A stretch of DNA of 64,000 bases from an actinobacterium LLX17. GTDB lineage: Bacteria; Actinomycetota; Actinomycetes; Propionibacteriales; Nocardioidaceae. Where the stretch lies: NCBI GenBank assembly GCA_000471045.1, contig KI301992.1, positions 1,118,568 through 1,182,567 of the forward strand. The letters are read 5' to 3'. A program made the position numbers and the translations under genes. Position 1 is the first letter of the stretch. Each line of letters begins with the position of its first letter. This document shows, one piece after another, positions 1 through 8,484 of this stretch. The notes beneath the pieces are model-generated. The model was not told the origin of the DNA and did not search any database. It saw only the letters and a program-made list of their open reading frames with translations.

Positions 1-105
1 GAGCGGGTCAGCGACCCGGACGCAGCGGTCGCACTGTCGCTCGTCCTCGTGGCAGTGGCCGTCGTGGTCATCGGCGTGGCCCGGCCGGGACGGGGTGCGC
101 CGTGA
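1..105 (+). CDS. modB: Molybdate ABC transporter permease, C-terminal end (partial)
   Basis: The frame is open from the first base and ends at TGA 103-105. It encodes about 34 residues: one hydrophobic segment rich in Val, Leu and Ala followed by a short basic tail (RPGRGAP). The last membrane helix of a permease, ending four bases into the ATPase gene (GTGA overlap), is the usual arrangement for modB-modC. The identity as ModB is inferred from the ModC-like neighbour and the molybdopterin genes after it; the fragment itself has no diagnostic motif. Confidence 0.6.
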   Translation, partial: ERVSDPDAAVALSLVLVAVAVVVIGVARPGRGAP

Positions 106-1163
106 GCTCTCTCGAGCTGGAGGCAGTGGTCCCGTCGCGTGGCGTCGCCGTCACCCTCGCGGTGGCGCCGGGGGAGACGGTCGCGCTGCTCGGACCGAAC
201 GGTGCCGGCAAGTCGACCGCGCTGGGCGTCGTCGCCGGGCTCGTGCCGACCGAGGGGCGCGTGACCGCGGGGGGACGCGCGCTGGGCGGCGTGCCACCTC
301 ACCGACGGCGGGTGGCGCTGCTGGCCCAGGAACCGTTGCTCTTCCCGCACCTGTCGGTGCTCGACAACGTCGCCTTCGGACCACGCAGCCGGGGAGCCGG
401 ACGCCGGGAGTCGCGCGCCGCCGCCGGGACCTGGCTCGACCGGGTGGGGATGGTGGCGTGGGCCGATCGCCGTCCGGATCAGCTGAGCGGTGGGCAGGCG
501 CAGCGTGTCGCCCTGGCACGCGCGTTGGCCGCTGAGCCGGAGCTGCTGCTGCTCGACGAGCCGATGGCGGCCCTGGACGTGGATGCCGCGCCCGGAGTGC
601 GACAAGTGCTCCGGACGGTGCTGGCGGATCGGACGACCCTGCTCGTCACCCACGACGCGCTCGACGCGCTGCTGCTGGCCGACCGTGTCGTGGTGGTCGA
701 GGACGGACGTGTGGTGGAGCAGGGCGAGACGCGTGAGGTGCTCACCCGTCCGCGGAGTGACTTCGCCGCGCGCATCGCGGGGCTGAACCTCGTGACGGGG
801 CGGTGGCGTGACGGGGCGGTGGTCCACCCGACAGCGTCGGTCACCGGGCTTCCGGTCGGCTTCCAGCCCCGCGACGGAGACGAGGTCGTGGCGGTGTTCT
901 CGCCGTCGGCCGTGTCGGTCTTCGCGGAACCCGCCGCCGGCAGTCCGCGCACCAGCCTGACGGGTGTCATCACCGACGTGGAGCCGCTCGGTGACCGCGT
1001 GCGCATCCGGACGCTCGTCGGCTGTTCTTCGCCGAGCCCGGTGCCGGTCGCGGCCGACGTCACGCCTGCAGCTGCCGTGGAGCTCGACCTCACGCCGGGC
1101 AGTCAGGTGCACCTCTCGATCAAGGCCGTCGAGGTCGCGGTGCATGCTGCCCGGCGCGTCTGA
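102..1163 (+). CDS. modC: Molybdate ABC transporter ATP-binding protein
   Basis: 353 aa, GTG start overlapping the modB stop. It is a typical ABC ATPase: Walker A GPNGAGKST near residues 31-39, Q-loop in LLAQEPLLFPHL, signature LSGGQAQR near 128, Walker B LLLLDEP near 150 and the switch His in LLVTHD. The last 120 residues form an accessory region of the MOP/TOBE (molybdate-binding) kind, as in ModC. It would power molybdate import from the membrane's cytoplasmic face. The context (permease before it, moaC-moaD-moaE-mog after it) fits molybdate better than sulfate or iron, which are the alternatives for this ATPase type. Confidence 0.88.
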   Translation: MSSLELEAVVPSRGVAVTLAVAPGETVALLGPNGAGKSTALGVVAGLVPTEGRVTAGGRALGGVPPHRRRVALLAQEPLLFPHLSVLDNVAFGPRSRGAGRRESRAAAGTWLDRVGMVAWADRRPDQLSGGQAQRVALARALAAEPELLLLDEPMAALDVDAAPGVRQVLRTVLADRTTLLVTHDALDALLLADRVVVVEDGRVVEQGETREVLTRPRSDFAARIAGLNLVTGRWRDGAVVHPTASVTGLPVGFQPRDGDEVVAVFSPSAVSVFAEPAAGSPRTSLTGVITDVEPLGDRVRIRTLVGCSSPSPVPVAADVTPAAAVELDLTPGSQVHLSIKAVEVAVHAARRV

Positions 1164-1205
1164 CGTCGATCGACCCGTCGCCACCGGCTCTGCCAGACTT
1201 CGATG

Positions 1206-1673
1206 ATGAAGTTCACGCACCTGGACGCGGCGGGCCGGGCCCGCATGGTTGACGTCACCGACAAGGTGCCCACGACGCGCTCGGCTACGGCTCGTGGCTT
1301 CGTCGCGTGCTCGGCCGAGGTGATCGAGCTGCTGCGGTCGGGGGACGTGCCCAAGGGTGACGTGCTGGCGGTGGCGCGCATCGCCGGCATCCAGGCGGCG
1401 AAGTCCACGCCGACGCTGCTGCCGCTCGCCCACGTGATCGGCGTTCACGGCGCGACCGTCGACCTCGAGGTGACGGACACCGGTGTCGAGATCGCGGCGA
1501 CCGTCCGCACCGCCGACCGGACGGGTGTGGAGATGGAGGCCCTCACTGCGGTCTCCGTGGCCGGGCTCGCGATCATCGACATGGTCAAGGGCATCGATCG
1601 CACCGCGTCGATGACCGACGTACGGGTGGTCGCGAAGTCCGGTGGGCGGTCCGGCGACTGGCAGCGACCGTGA
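1206..1673 (+). CDS. moaC: Cyclic pyranopterin monophosphate synthase
   Basis: 155 aa. With the GTP cyclase MoaA (not in this window) it converts GTP to cyclic pyranopterin monophosphate, the first step of molybdenum cofactor synthesis. Family hallmarks are the N-terminal THLDAAGRARMVDV, the KSTPTLLPLAH segment carrying conserved Lys and His, and MEALTAVSVAGLAIIDMVKG. Two ATGs lie in tandem (1203 and 1206). I prefer 1206 because CAGACT sits six bases before it, the spacing seen for leaderless starts in this window. The stop overlaps the moaD GTG by four bases. Confidence 0.93.
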   Translation: MKFTHLDAAGRARMVDVTDKVPTTRSATARGFVACSAEVIELLRSGDVPKGDVLAVARIAGIQAAKSTPTLLPLAHVIGVHGATVDLEVTDTGVEIAATVRTADRTGVEMEALTAVSVAGLAIIDMVKGIDRTASMTDVRVVAKSGGRSGDWQRP

Positions 1674-1903
1674 TCGAGGTCCGTTACTTCGCCGCCGCGC
1701 GGGAAGCCGCCGGGGTCGCGTCCGAGACGAGGGCGGAGCGATCGGTGGGACAGCTGCGGGCAGCTCTCGTGCGCGACCATCCTGCTTTGGCGCCGGTGCT
1801 GGGACACTGCGCATTGCTGGTGGACGGCACTCGACGTGCCGACGACTACGTGCTGGACGAAGCCGTGCTGGCTGACGTGCTGCCACCGTTCGCCGGCGGC
1901 TGA
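1670..1903 (+). CDS. moaD: Molybdopterin synthase small subunit (sulfur carrier)
   Basis: 77 aa, ubiquitin-like fold. It ends in the Gly-Gly that is adenylated and thiocarboxylated (PPFAGG). It starts with VRYFAAAREAAGV, typical of MoaD, and the GTG start overlaps the moaC stop (GTGA). It delivers sulfur to the MoaE active site to turn cyclic pyranopterin monophosphate into molybdopterin. Its last 58 bases are also the antisense 3' end of moaE, so the two synthase subunits are encoded tail to tail in overlapping DNA. Confidence 0.9.
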   Translation: MIEVRYFAAAREAAGVASETRAERSVGQLRAALVRDHPALAPVLGHCALLVDGTRRADDYVLDEAVLADVLPPFAGG

Positions 1904-2334
1904 ACCTCGCCGATCCCGGTCCAGGAGGCTCGTCCCTGCTGATCGACCTGGCGCTTCCAGATGGGCAGGTCGGTCTTGATCGCCTCGATCAGGTCGCGGC
2001 AGACGTCGAAGGCGAGCGCGCGATGGGCGGATGCCACGGCGATGACGACGGCGACGTCGCCCACCTCCAGGGATCCGACGCGGTGGCTGACGGCGACCCG
2101 GACGGGCCGCTCGCCGATCACGTGACCAGCGATCCGATGGAGCGTCGCCGTCGCGTCGGGGTGAGCCTCGTACTCGAGCAGCGTCACGGTGCCGCTGACG
2201 TCAGGATCGTGGTCGCGCACCTGGCCGAGAAAGGTGGCCACCGCACCCGCGGCCGGGTCGGTGACTGCCGTGACGTGGTCGGTGAGGTCGATCGGGGTGT
2301 CGCTGATGCGGGCGATGACGAGCTGCGACTGCAT
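1846..2334 (-). CDS. moaE: Molybdopterin synthase catalytic subunit
   Basis: 162 aa. Conserved features are FLGQVRDHD, LEYEAHPDA, the HRVG segment and the catalytic Lys region KTDLPIWKRQ. The C-terminus runs into a low-complexity Ser/Thr/Ala tail that lies antisense to the moaD end and is probably not functionally constrained. Start ATG at 2334 overlaps the mog stop by one base, so mog-moaE is a translationally coupled pair convergent to modC-moaC-moaD. It acts in the cytoplasm with MoaD. Confidence 0.92.
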   Translation of the reverse strand: MQSQLVIARISDTPIDLTDHVTAVTDPAAGAVATFLGQVRDHDPDVSGTVTLLEYEAHPDATATLHRIAGHVIGERPVRVAVSHRVGSLEVGDVAVVIAVASAHRALAFDVCRDLIEAIKTDLPIWKRQVDQQGRASWTGIGEVQPPANGGSTSASTASSST

Positions 2335-2834
2335 CAGTGGTCGCCACCGTCGAGCTGGGCGACGACGTGACGGGCGACCGCCAGGACGATGGGCATGGCC
2401 GAGGTGACCGCCTTGGTCGACCCGGCGAGGTTGACGACGAGCGTGCCGGGGGCGCCCGGCGAGTCCACAACCCCGGCGAGCCCGCGCGACAACATGCCAC
2501 CGGGGGTCTCAAGCGTCGCCACTCGACGGATCTCCTCGACGATGCCGGGCAGCTGCCGGGTGAGGACCGGGGCGGTGCCCTCGGGAGTGAGGTCGCGGGG
2601 ACCGATGCCGGTGCCGCCGGTCGTGATGATGACCCGGGCGCCTGGCGCAATCGCCGAGCGCAACGCTTGTTCGACCGAGTCGGAGCCGTCCGGGACCACG
2701 GTGGCGTCGTCGCAGGTGAAGCCGGCATCTCGGAGCGCCTCGACGACCAGCGGACCGCTGCGGTCGGACGCCGTGCCGGCCGAGGCGCGATCGGACACCG
2801 TGATGACAGCGGCGAGGTGAGCAGCCTGGGTCAT
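2334..2834 (-). CDS. mog: MogA/MoaB-type molybdopterin adenylyltransferase
   Basis: 166 aa, MoCF-binding domain. Visible motifs are ITVSDRASAG near the N-terminus and TTGGTGIGPRDLTPE, the nucleotide/pterin-binding loop typical of MogA/MoaB. It adenylates molybdopterin before molybdenum insertion. In actinobacteria the protein is often named MoaB, and sequence alone does not separate the two names. The start ATG has CATGCT six bases upstream, compatible with a leaderless transcript. It is the first gene of the mog-moaE pair. Confidence 0.87.
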   Translation of the reverse strand: MTQAAHLAAVITVSDRASAGTASDRSGPLVVEALRDAGFTCDDATVVPDGSDSVEQALRSAIAPGARVIITTGGTGIGPRDLTPEGTAPVLTRQLPGIVEEIRRVATLETPGGMLSRGLAGVVDSPGAPGTLVVNLAGSTKAVTSAMPIVLAVARHVVAQLDGGDH

Positions 2835-2858
2835 GCCCCCAGCATGGCACCGGGCGGC

Positions 2859-4205
2859 TCAGGCTCGCCGAGCGGCGACCTCCTCGTCCTGGGAGGAGAG
2901 GTCGGTGGAGCTGAGACCGTCGTCCTCGGGATCCGGAGTCACGGGCTCGCGGAGCTTCGGCGGTGCTGGAGACCACGGCTTGATGTTCTGGACCACGTCG
3001 CCGTAGAACGCGTCCAGGGTGTCGAGCACGCTGTCGATGAACGATCCGCGACCGCGTCCGCGTTTCGCCCCCATCGTGGTCGACATTGCTACGCGGAAGG
3101 AACGCAGCTCCTTCTGCGGATCGTCTACCAGGGCTTTCGGATCGTCCCGAACGACGCCCAACAGCTCAGCGGAACCACCACCGCGGCTCCGAGCAGCGAA
3201 CGCCTCGACCCGGACATGATCGGGCGCCCCCTTCATCTGCCGGACGAGCCAGTTGACCCGGGTGGTCGGCCGCCCACTCTGCGGCGCCGGAACGTCGACG
3301 TGGCATGAGATCTGGGAGGCCCGGAGGTCAGCGGTGATGACGACCGGCGCGACGGCACCCGGTATGCGGATGGCGCCTTCGAGGACTCCCGTGCCCGCCA
3401 GCGACTTCAGCAGGTCCGTCTGGCGAACCTTGGGGTCCGCCAGCTCCTTGCGCGTCAGGCTCTGCACGACATCGGTGCCGAGGCGTTGACCCAACCGGAG
3501 GCTGGCGTAGCGAAGGAGCGCGTCGAATCGAGACACGACCTCGGGCGCGGTCGGATCGCTGGCACGGAGGGTGCCGGCCGCCACCGCCTCGCGCACGGAC
3601 ACCCAGTTCGCGCCCATGTCCTCGAGCTCCAGGGCCCCGGATCGTTCGTGTTCGAGGTATCGAATGAGCTCGCCCAGGATCCACGCTTGCTCAGGGTCCG
3701 AGACTCCGCGATGCTCCTTCTGGACGATCGCCGTTGCCAGCACGTACGACCACGACCAGTGCAGCATCGCGACCCGCCGAAGCTTCCGCTTGTCGACCTG
3801 AGTCGGGTGCTGGCCGGGCGTGGGAGGAATCTCGTTGCTGATCGTGATGAGTGCGTCGAAGTCCTCTGCCCGAGCAATGTCGAGGTAGTTCTCGAGCTGC
3901 TGTGACTCCAGGGCGTTCTTTCCCGTCTTGACCTCGACCAGCGCGGTCCACAGCCGGTTCCCCCGCTTCACACGGATGAGACCGTCCGGGTAGATCCGGG
4001 TTCCGTCGTGGTCGAACGGCACTTCAATGAACGTGGACGGCGTCCCGGACGGCGCTCCCAGCGGTGAGAGCAGGGTCTTGCTGAAGTCGGGCACGACGCT
4101 CATGACCGCAAGAAGGGCAGATGTCGCGCGCCGTTCCTGCTCGGTTGCTCCGTTGATCCCCGACGTCGGGATCAGTCGTGCGGCATGCCATGTCTCTTCA
4201 CTCAT
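2859..4205 (-). CDS. Orphan PD-(D/E)XK nuclease-like protein
   Basis: 448 aa. I do not recognise a named gene. Residues 72-107 have the layout of a PD-(D/E)XK nuclease core: PDG (Asp74), then LVEVKTG (Glu91, Lys93), then a Q-x3-Y pair (QQLENYLD, Gln103 and Tyr107). Glu26 in the first helix could complete the metal site. The rest (about 130-400) has no motif I know; the C-terminus is acidic and low in complexity. The GTG at 4232 gives a longer frame, but ATG 4205 has a near-perfect Shine-Dalgarno (GGAGG, five bases spacer), so I start there. It is transcribed alone. No methylase or helicase partner is present, so a complete restriction system is not supported; DNA repair or defence are possible roles. 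Confidence 0.6.
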   Translation of the reverse strand: MSEETWHAARLIPTSGINGATEQERRATSALLAVMSVVPDFSKTLLSPLGAPSGTPSTFIEVPFDHDGTRIYPDGLIRVKRGNRLWTALVEVKTGKNALESQQLENYLDIARAEDFDALITISNEIPPTPGQHPTQVDKRKLRRVAMLHWSWSYVLATAIVQKEHRGVSDPEQAWILGELIRYLEHERSGALELEDMGANWVSVREAVAAGTLRASDPTAPEVVSRFDALLRYASLRLGQRLGTDVVQSLTRKELADPKVRQTDLLKSLAGTGVLEGAIRIPGAVAPVVITADLRASQISCHVDVPAPQSGRPTTRVNWLVRQMKGAPDHVRVEAFAARSRGGGSAELLGVVRDDPKALVDDPQKELRSFRVAMSTTMGAKRGRGRGSFIDSVLDTLDAFYGDVVQNIKPWSPAPPKLREPVTPDPEDDGLSSTDLSSQDEEVAARRA

Positions 4206-4273
4206 GGTGACCTCCGGCGGTTGAGTTGCCACACCCTAGGCCGGTGGACGGCTTCCGCGTAGGAGATTGAAGC

Positions 4274-5500
4274 TCAGGTGCGTCCCGGGTAGGTGGGGAC
4301 GGGTGAGGTGTAGGTGTGGCCGGTGGGGGTGGTCCAGATGACCGTCCCGTCGGGTTGGGGTGTGACGGTCCAGCCGGGTTGTTCCTTGAGGTGGTTGGAC
4401 GTCGTGCAGAGTCCTTGACCGTTGGCGCCGGTGGTGGGACCGCCGGCGCGGTGGGGGGTGATGTGGTCGAGGTCGCGGATCCGACACTCGCAGGAGGGTT
4501 GTCGGCATCGGTGGCGGTCGCGGGATCTGATCCAGCGGGCGAGCTGGCCGGTGAATCGTCGGCGTCGGGGGTCGACGTGGATGAGGGTGTCGGTGACGGG
4601 GTCGGTCAGGAGCCGCCGGTACCAGGTGTGGGTGGCGCGGGTGGCGATCTCGGCGGCGAGGCCGGGGGAGAGGGGGCCGTGGCCGACGAGGTCGGCGGGC
4701 TGCTGGGCGCCGGTGAGGGCGTCGAGGGGCATGACGATCGACAGCTCGACGTCGATGGCGTCGGCATGAGCGAGGCCGGTGGCACGTTCGACGAGGGTGC
4801 TGGTCATGATCTGCCCGATGGTGCGGGAGTCGCCCGAGGCTCGCAGGCCCCGGGCCCAGGATTCGAGGGTGTCGTGGGTGGCGAGGAGCTGTTCGGCGGG
4901 GCCGCGGACGATGAGGGTGCCGACGCCGTCGGGTTCGGGGTGGTAGGAGACGTGCTGGTCGGCACGGTCGGCGGTCGCGCGGGCCTCGGCGGCCTCGGCG
5001 TCGGCCCGGATGACGGCCTCACGCGTCAGGGTGGCGGCGCGTTTGGGGGTGAGGCCGTCGAGGTGGTCGGCGATCTGGGCGTCGACGAGCAGGGCGTCAT
5101 CGGGGTCGAGGGTGCGGGCCTCGCGGATGATCGCGCGGGCGGTGGGCTCGCTGATCACACCGTGACCGAACGCGGTGCGCACCGAGGGCATCGAGCGCAG
5201 ACCGAGGACGAACATGAAGTGGGTGGTGGCCGCTGTGGGGGAGACCTGCCGGGCCAGGCCGACCTCGCCGATCACCGACGGCGCCGGGTCCCCGTAGCGG
5301 GCGAACGCGGCCTGGGACCGGCGATCGTGGTGGAGGCCGTCGACCTGCTCGGCGATACGGGCCTGGGCGACCCGTACGACCTTCTCGAGCGCGGTGATCG
5401 CATCGATCCGCGAGGCGCCCATGTCATCGACGGCCAGGCGCGCGAAGTCGGTGCCCGCCACAGCGGCGAGCACGTCCTCCACGGCCAGGTCCTCGAACAT
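4274..5500 (-). CDS. DUF222 and HNH endonuclease domain protein (13E12 repeat family)
   Basis: 408 aa. The N-terminal two thirds are a long helical DUF222 region. The C-terminal part carries the HNH signature: [44 protein letters not shown] spans it, with key pieces CRQPSC, DLDHI and the last CTTSNHLKE. This is the actinobacterial multicopy family seen as the mycobacterial 13E12 repeats; its function is unknown and mobility is often suspected. The frame opens at GTG 5575, but ATG 5500 ([11 protein letters not shown]) has GATGCT six bases upstream and fits the family start. It is divergent from the BASS transporter gene. Confidence 0.82.
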   Translation of the reverse strand: MFEDLAVEDVLAAVAGTDFARLAVDDMGASRIDAITALEKVVRVAQARIAEQVDGLHHDRRSQAAFARYGDPAPSVIGEVGLARQVSPTAATTHFMFVLGLRSMPSVRTAFGHGVISEPTARAIIREARTLDPDDALLVDAQIADHLDGLTPKRAATLTREAVIRADAEAAEARATADRADQHVSYHPEPDGVGTLIVRGPAEQLLATHDTLESWARGLRASGDSRTIGQIMTSTLVERATGLAHADAIDVELSIVMPLDALTGAQQPADLVGHGPLSPGLAAEIATRATHTWYRRLLTDPVTDTLIHVDPRRRRFTGQLARWIRSRDRHRCRQPSCECRIRDLDHITPHRAGGPTTGANGQGLCTTSNHLKEQPGWTVTPQPDGTVIWTTPTGHTYTSPVPTYPGRT

Positions 5501-5595
5501 GAACCCAGCATCCCCAGGCCCACCGACACCACCCCGCACCACGGCACCGACCTGTGGACAGCCGGCGTGACTCATGTCTCACGTACGCTCGGCGC

Positions 5596-6465
5596 GTGAA
5601 CGACTCCGCGCTGATCACGATCGGCCTTCCGATCGCCCTCGCGATCATCATGTTCGGCCTGGGTCTGAGCCTGACCACCGACGACTTCGCCCGCGTGGCC
5701 CGCTCACCGCGTGCTGTCGTGATCGCCCTGGTGCTGCAGATCCTCGTGCTGCCCGTGATCGCCTTCGGTCTGGTTGTGGCCTTCGACCTCGACCCGCTGC
5801 TCGCCGTCGGCGTGATGCTGCTGGCGGCGTCGCCGGGCGGCACGACGGCCAACCTCTTCAGCCACCTCTTCCGGGGTGACGTGGCGCTGAACGTGACGCT
5901 GACGGCCGTGAACTCGGTGCTGGCAGCGGTGACCATCCCGCTCATCACCAATCTCGCGATCGGCTACTTCGACGCCGACGGCGAGCTGGGCCTGCAGCTC
6001 GGCAAGGTCATGCAGGTCATCGCGATCGTCCTGATCCCCGTGGGCATCGGCATGGTCGTCCGCCGCCGCAACCCCGGCGTCGCGGCACGCGCCGACAAGC
6101 CGGTGCGCATCTTCTCGATCGTCGTCCTGGTGGCCGTCTCCGTGGGCGCGATCCTGGGGGAGCGCGACAACATCGCCGACTACGTCCAGCAGGTCGGTCT
6201 GGTGACCGGACTGTTCTGCGCGATCAGCCTCGGCCTCGGCTACGGCGTCACGCGACTGCTGGACCTCGACCACCGCCAGGCCGTCGCCTGCTCGATGGAG
6301 ATCGGCATCCACAACACGACCGTGGCCCTCACGATCGCCCTGAGTGTGCTCGACAGCACCGAGGTCGCCATCCCGGCGGCCGTCTACTCGATCCTGATGT
6401 ACGTGCTGGCAGCGAGCTTCGGCTGGGCCATCACCCGGCGCCACCCGGCTCCCGCCACGACCTGA
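5596..6465 (+). CDS. BASS-family sodium-dependent organic anion transporter
   Basis: 289 aa, nine or ten hydrophobic segments throughout. Family features are MFGLGLSLTTDDFARVARSPRA near the N-terminus, LAASPGGTTANLFSHLFRGD (the helix-break region of the bile acid:sodium symporter fold), and MEIGIHNTTVALTIA near the C-terminus. It should be an inner-membrane Na+-coupled importer; the substrate cannot be read from sequence. The GTG at 5596 is chosen because TACGCT lies six bases upstream (leaderless type). The upstream 14 codons of the longer frame have no ribosome site. Confidence 0.82.
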   Translation: MNDSALITIGLPIALAIIMFGLGLSLTTDDFARVARSPRAVVIALVLQILVLPVIAFGLVVAFDLDPLLAVGVMLLAASPGGTTANLFSHLFRGDVALNVTLTAVNSVLAAVTIPLITNLAIGYFDADGELGLQLGKVMQVIAIVLIPVGIGMVVRRRNPGVAARADKPVRIFSIVVLVAVSVGAILGERDNIADYVQQVGLVTGLFCAISLGLGYGVTRLLDLDHRQAVACSMEIGIHNTTVALTIALSVLDSTEVAIPAAVYSILMYVLAASFGWAITRRHPAPATT

Positions 6466-6467
6466 CG

Positions 6468-7271
6468 TCAGGCGCTCGCGCGCCAGCGCCCGTCCGCTGC
6501 GCGCTCGACCGTCACGGGATGGTCGAAGCACTCGCTGACCGGTTCCGACGTCAACACCTCGTCGACCGGACCGGCGGCCACGATGCGGCCGGCACGCAGC
6601 AGCGCCGCGTGCGTGGTGGCCCGCGGGAGCTCCTCGAAGTGGTGCGTCACGACGAGGGTCGTGAGTCCGGGCGAGGTGCTCGGCAGGTCGTCGATCGTGC
6701 GCAGCATGATCTCGCGTCCGACCAGATCGAGTCCGGTGCTCGGCTCGTCGAGCAGCAGCAGACGCGGGTCGGCCATCAACGCACGGGCGATCAGCGATCG
6801 CGCGCGTTCGCCCTGCGACATCGTCCGCCACCGCAGCGCCCCGGCGTCCTCGAGCCCGACTGACTTCAGCAGCATCTCGGCTCGCTCGTGCTGCCTGTCA
6901 TCGGGCACCCAGTGCGGCACCATCTCGATCGTGCCGGTCGCGCCCGTCAGCACGACCTCGTGGGCCGGGAGGCTGGAGCCGAGCGGGTGACACGCCTCGA
7001 CGAAGCCGATGGAGCGGCGCAACTCGCGCAGGTCGACCCGCCCCATCCGGCTGCCGAGGATCGACGCCGTGCCGCGGCTGGGGAAGGTCGTTGCGGAGCA
7101 GATCTGCAGCAGCGTGCTCTTGCCCGCCCCGTTGGGCCCGAGCAGCGCCCACTGCTGGCCGCTGCCGACCTGCAGGTCCACATCGTCGAGCAGGGTCCGC
7201 CCGGATCGGATGAAGGTGACGCCTCGCAGGTCGATCGCGAACGAGTCGCTAGGCCCAGCTCTGTCAGGCAT
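6468..7271 (-). CDS. ABC transporter ATP-binding protein (YlmA/ModF-like)
   Basis: 267 aa, a complete ABC ATPase. Walker A GPNGAGKST, signature variant MSQGERARSLIARAL, Walker B LLLLDEPSTGLD and LVVTHHFEELP are all present. The signature SQGE rather than SGGQ and the ending with HFEELPRATTHAALLRAGRI resemble the soluble YlmA-type ATPases. No permease is encoded beside it, so the partner is unknown. The start is ATG 7271, overlapping the upstream aminotransferase by eight bases. The longer frame from 7301 lies entirely inside that gene. Confidence 0.8.
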   Translation of the reverse strand: MPDRAGPSDSFAIDLRGVTFIRSGRTLLDDVDLQVGSGQQWALLGPNGAGKSTLLQICSATTFPSRGTASILGSRMGRVDLRELRRSIGFVEACHPLGSSLPAHEVVLTGATGTIEMVPHWVPDDRQHERAEMLLKSVGLEDAGALRWRTMSQGERARSLIARALMADPRLLLLDEPSTGLDLVGREIMLRTIDDLPSTSPGLTTLVVTHHFEELPRATTHAALLRAGRIVAAGPVDEVLTSEPVSECFDHPVTVERAADGRWRASA

Positions 7272-8475
7272 CGAGCGCGGCCGCGAGGGCGTCGACCGCA
7301 TGGTCGATCTCGTCGGCGGTGATCACCAGGGGCGGGGCCATGCGCAGCGTGCGCTCGTGCGTCTCCTTGCAGAGCACACCCTGGTCGCGCAGCGCCATCG
7401 AGACCTCGCGGCCGGTCTTGGCCGCGGGGTCGATGTCGACGCCGGCCCACAGTCCGCGGCCGCGCACCTCGGCCACGCCCTGACCGATCAGCTCGCCGAG
7501 ACGCTTGTGCAGGTGGTGACCGAGCTCCGTGGCGCGCTCCTGGAACTCGCCGGTGCTGAGCAGGTCGACGACGGCGTGGCCGACGGCAGCCGCGACGGGG
7601 TAGCCACCGAACGTGGAGCCGTGCTGCCCGGGCTTCAGGACACCGAGGACATCGCGCCGTCCCACCACGGCGGAGACGGGGATGATGCCGCCGCCGAGCG
7701 CCTTGCCGAGCGTGTAGAGGTCGGCCCGCACGTTCTCGTGGTCGAGCGCGAACAGCTTGCCGGTGCGCGCGAGGCCCGACTGGATCTCGTCGGCGACCAG
7801 CAGCACGTTGTTCTCGTCACAGGCCTGACGCACGTCGGACCAGAAGCCCTCGGGCGGCACGACGACGCCGGCCTCGCCTTGGATGGGCTCCATCAGCACC
7901 GCCGCGGTGTTGGGGCCCATCGCGTCGCGCACGGCCTGCGCGTCGCCGTAGGGCACCGTGATGAAGCCCGGCGTGAACGGTCCGTAGTTGTCGTGGGCGG
8001 CCGGGTCGTCGGAGAACGACACGATGGTGGTGGTGCGGCCGTGGAAGTTGTTGGTGGCCACGATGATCTCGGCGGAGTCGAACGCGACGCCCTTGACCTC
8101 GTAGGCCCACTTGCGGGCGACCTTGATGGCCGACTCGACGGCCTCGGCGCCGGTGTTCATGGTCAGCACCATCTCGGTGCCGGTCAGCGCCGCCAGGTCG
8201 CGACAGAACGCTCCGAACCGGTCGTTGTGGAACGCGCGCGACGTCAGCGTGAGGCGGTCGAGCTGCTCGTGCGCCGCCGCGATCAGCGCCGGGTGGCGGT
8301 GCCCGAAGTTGAGCGCGGAGTACCCGGAGAGGAAGTCGAGGTAGCGCCGGCCCTCCACGTCGGTGACCCACGCGCCCTCCGCCTCGGCGATCACCACGGG
8401 GAGCGGGTGGTAGTTGTGCGCTCCCCACGCGTCGTCGAGCTCGATGACGGACTGGGTCGTGATCTGCTGGGCCAT
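7264..8475 (-). CDS. rocD: Ornithine--oxo-acid aminotransferase
   Basis: 403 aa, a class III PLP aminotransferase of normal length. It shows the ornithine aminotransferase pattern: WGAHNYHPLPVVIAEAEG, FLSGYSALNFGHRHP, MNTGAEAVESAIKVARKW, DEIQSGLARTGK and the PLP lysine in TLGKALGGG. It converts ornithine plus 2-oxoglutarate to glutamate semialdehyde plus glutamate. TAGCCT lies six bases before the ATG, inside the end of the next gene, so it is probably expressed as a leaderless message with the ABC ATPase gene downstream. No arginase gene is nearby. Confidence 0.93.
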   Translation of the reverse strand: MAQQITTQSVIELDDAWGAHNYHPLPVVIAEAEGAWVTDVEGRRYLDFLSGYSALNFGHRHPALIAAAHEQLDRLTLTSRAFHNDRFGAFCRDLAALTGTEMVLTMNTGAEAVESAIKVARKWAYEVKGVAFDSAEIIVATNNFHGRTTTIVSFSDDPAAHDNYGPFTPGFITVPYGDAQAVRDAMGPNTAAVLMEPIQGEAGVVVPPEGFWSDVRQACDENNVLLVADEIQSGLARTGKLFALDHENVRADLYTLGKALGGGIIPVSAVVGRRDVLGVLKPGQHGSTFGGYPVAAAVGHAVVDLLSTGEFQERATELGHHLHKRLGELIGQGVAEVRGRGLWAGVDIDPAAKTGREVSMALRDQGVLCKETHERTLRMAPPLVITADEIDHAVDALAAALDA

Positions 8476-8484
8476 ACCGGCAGG

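Noticed and set aside
2859..5500. A restriction-modification system formed by the PD-(D/E)XK and HNH genes
   Set aside because: No methyltransferase, specificity subunit or helicase is present, and DUF222-HNH proteins occur as stand-alone genes.
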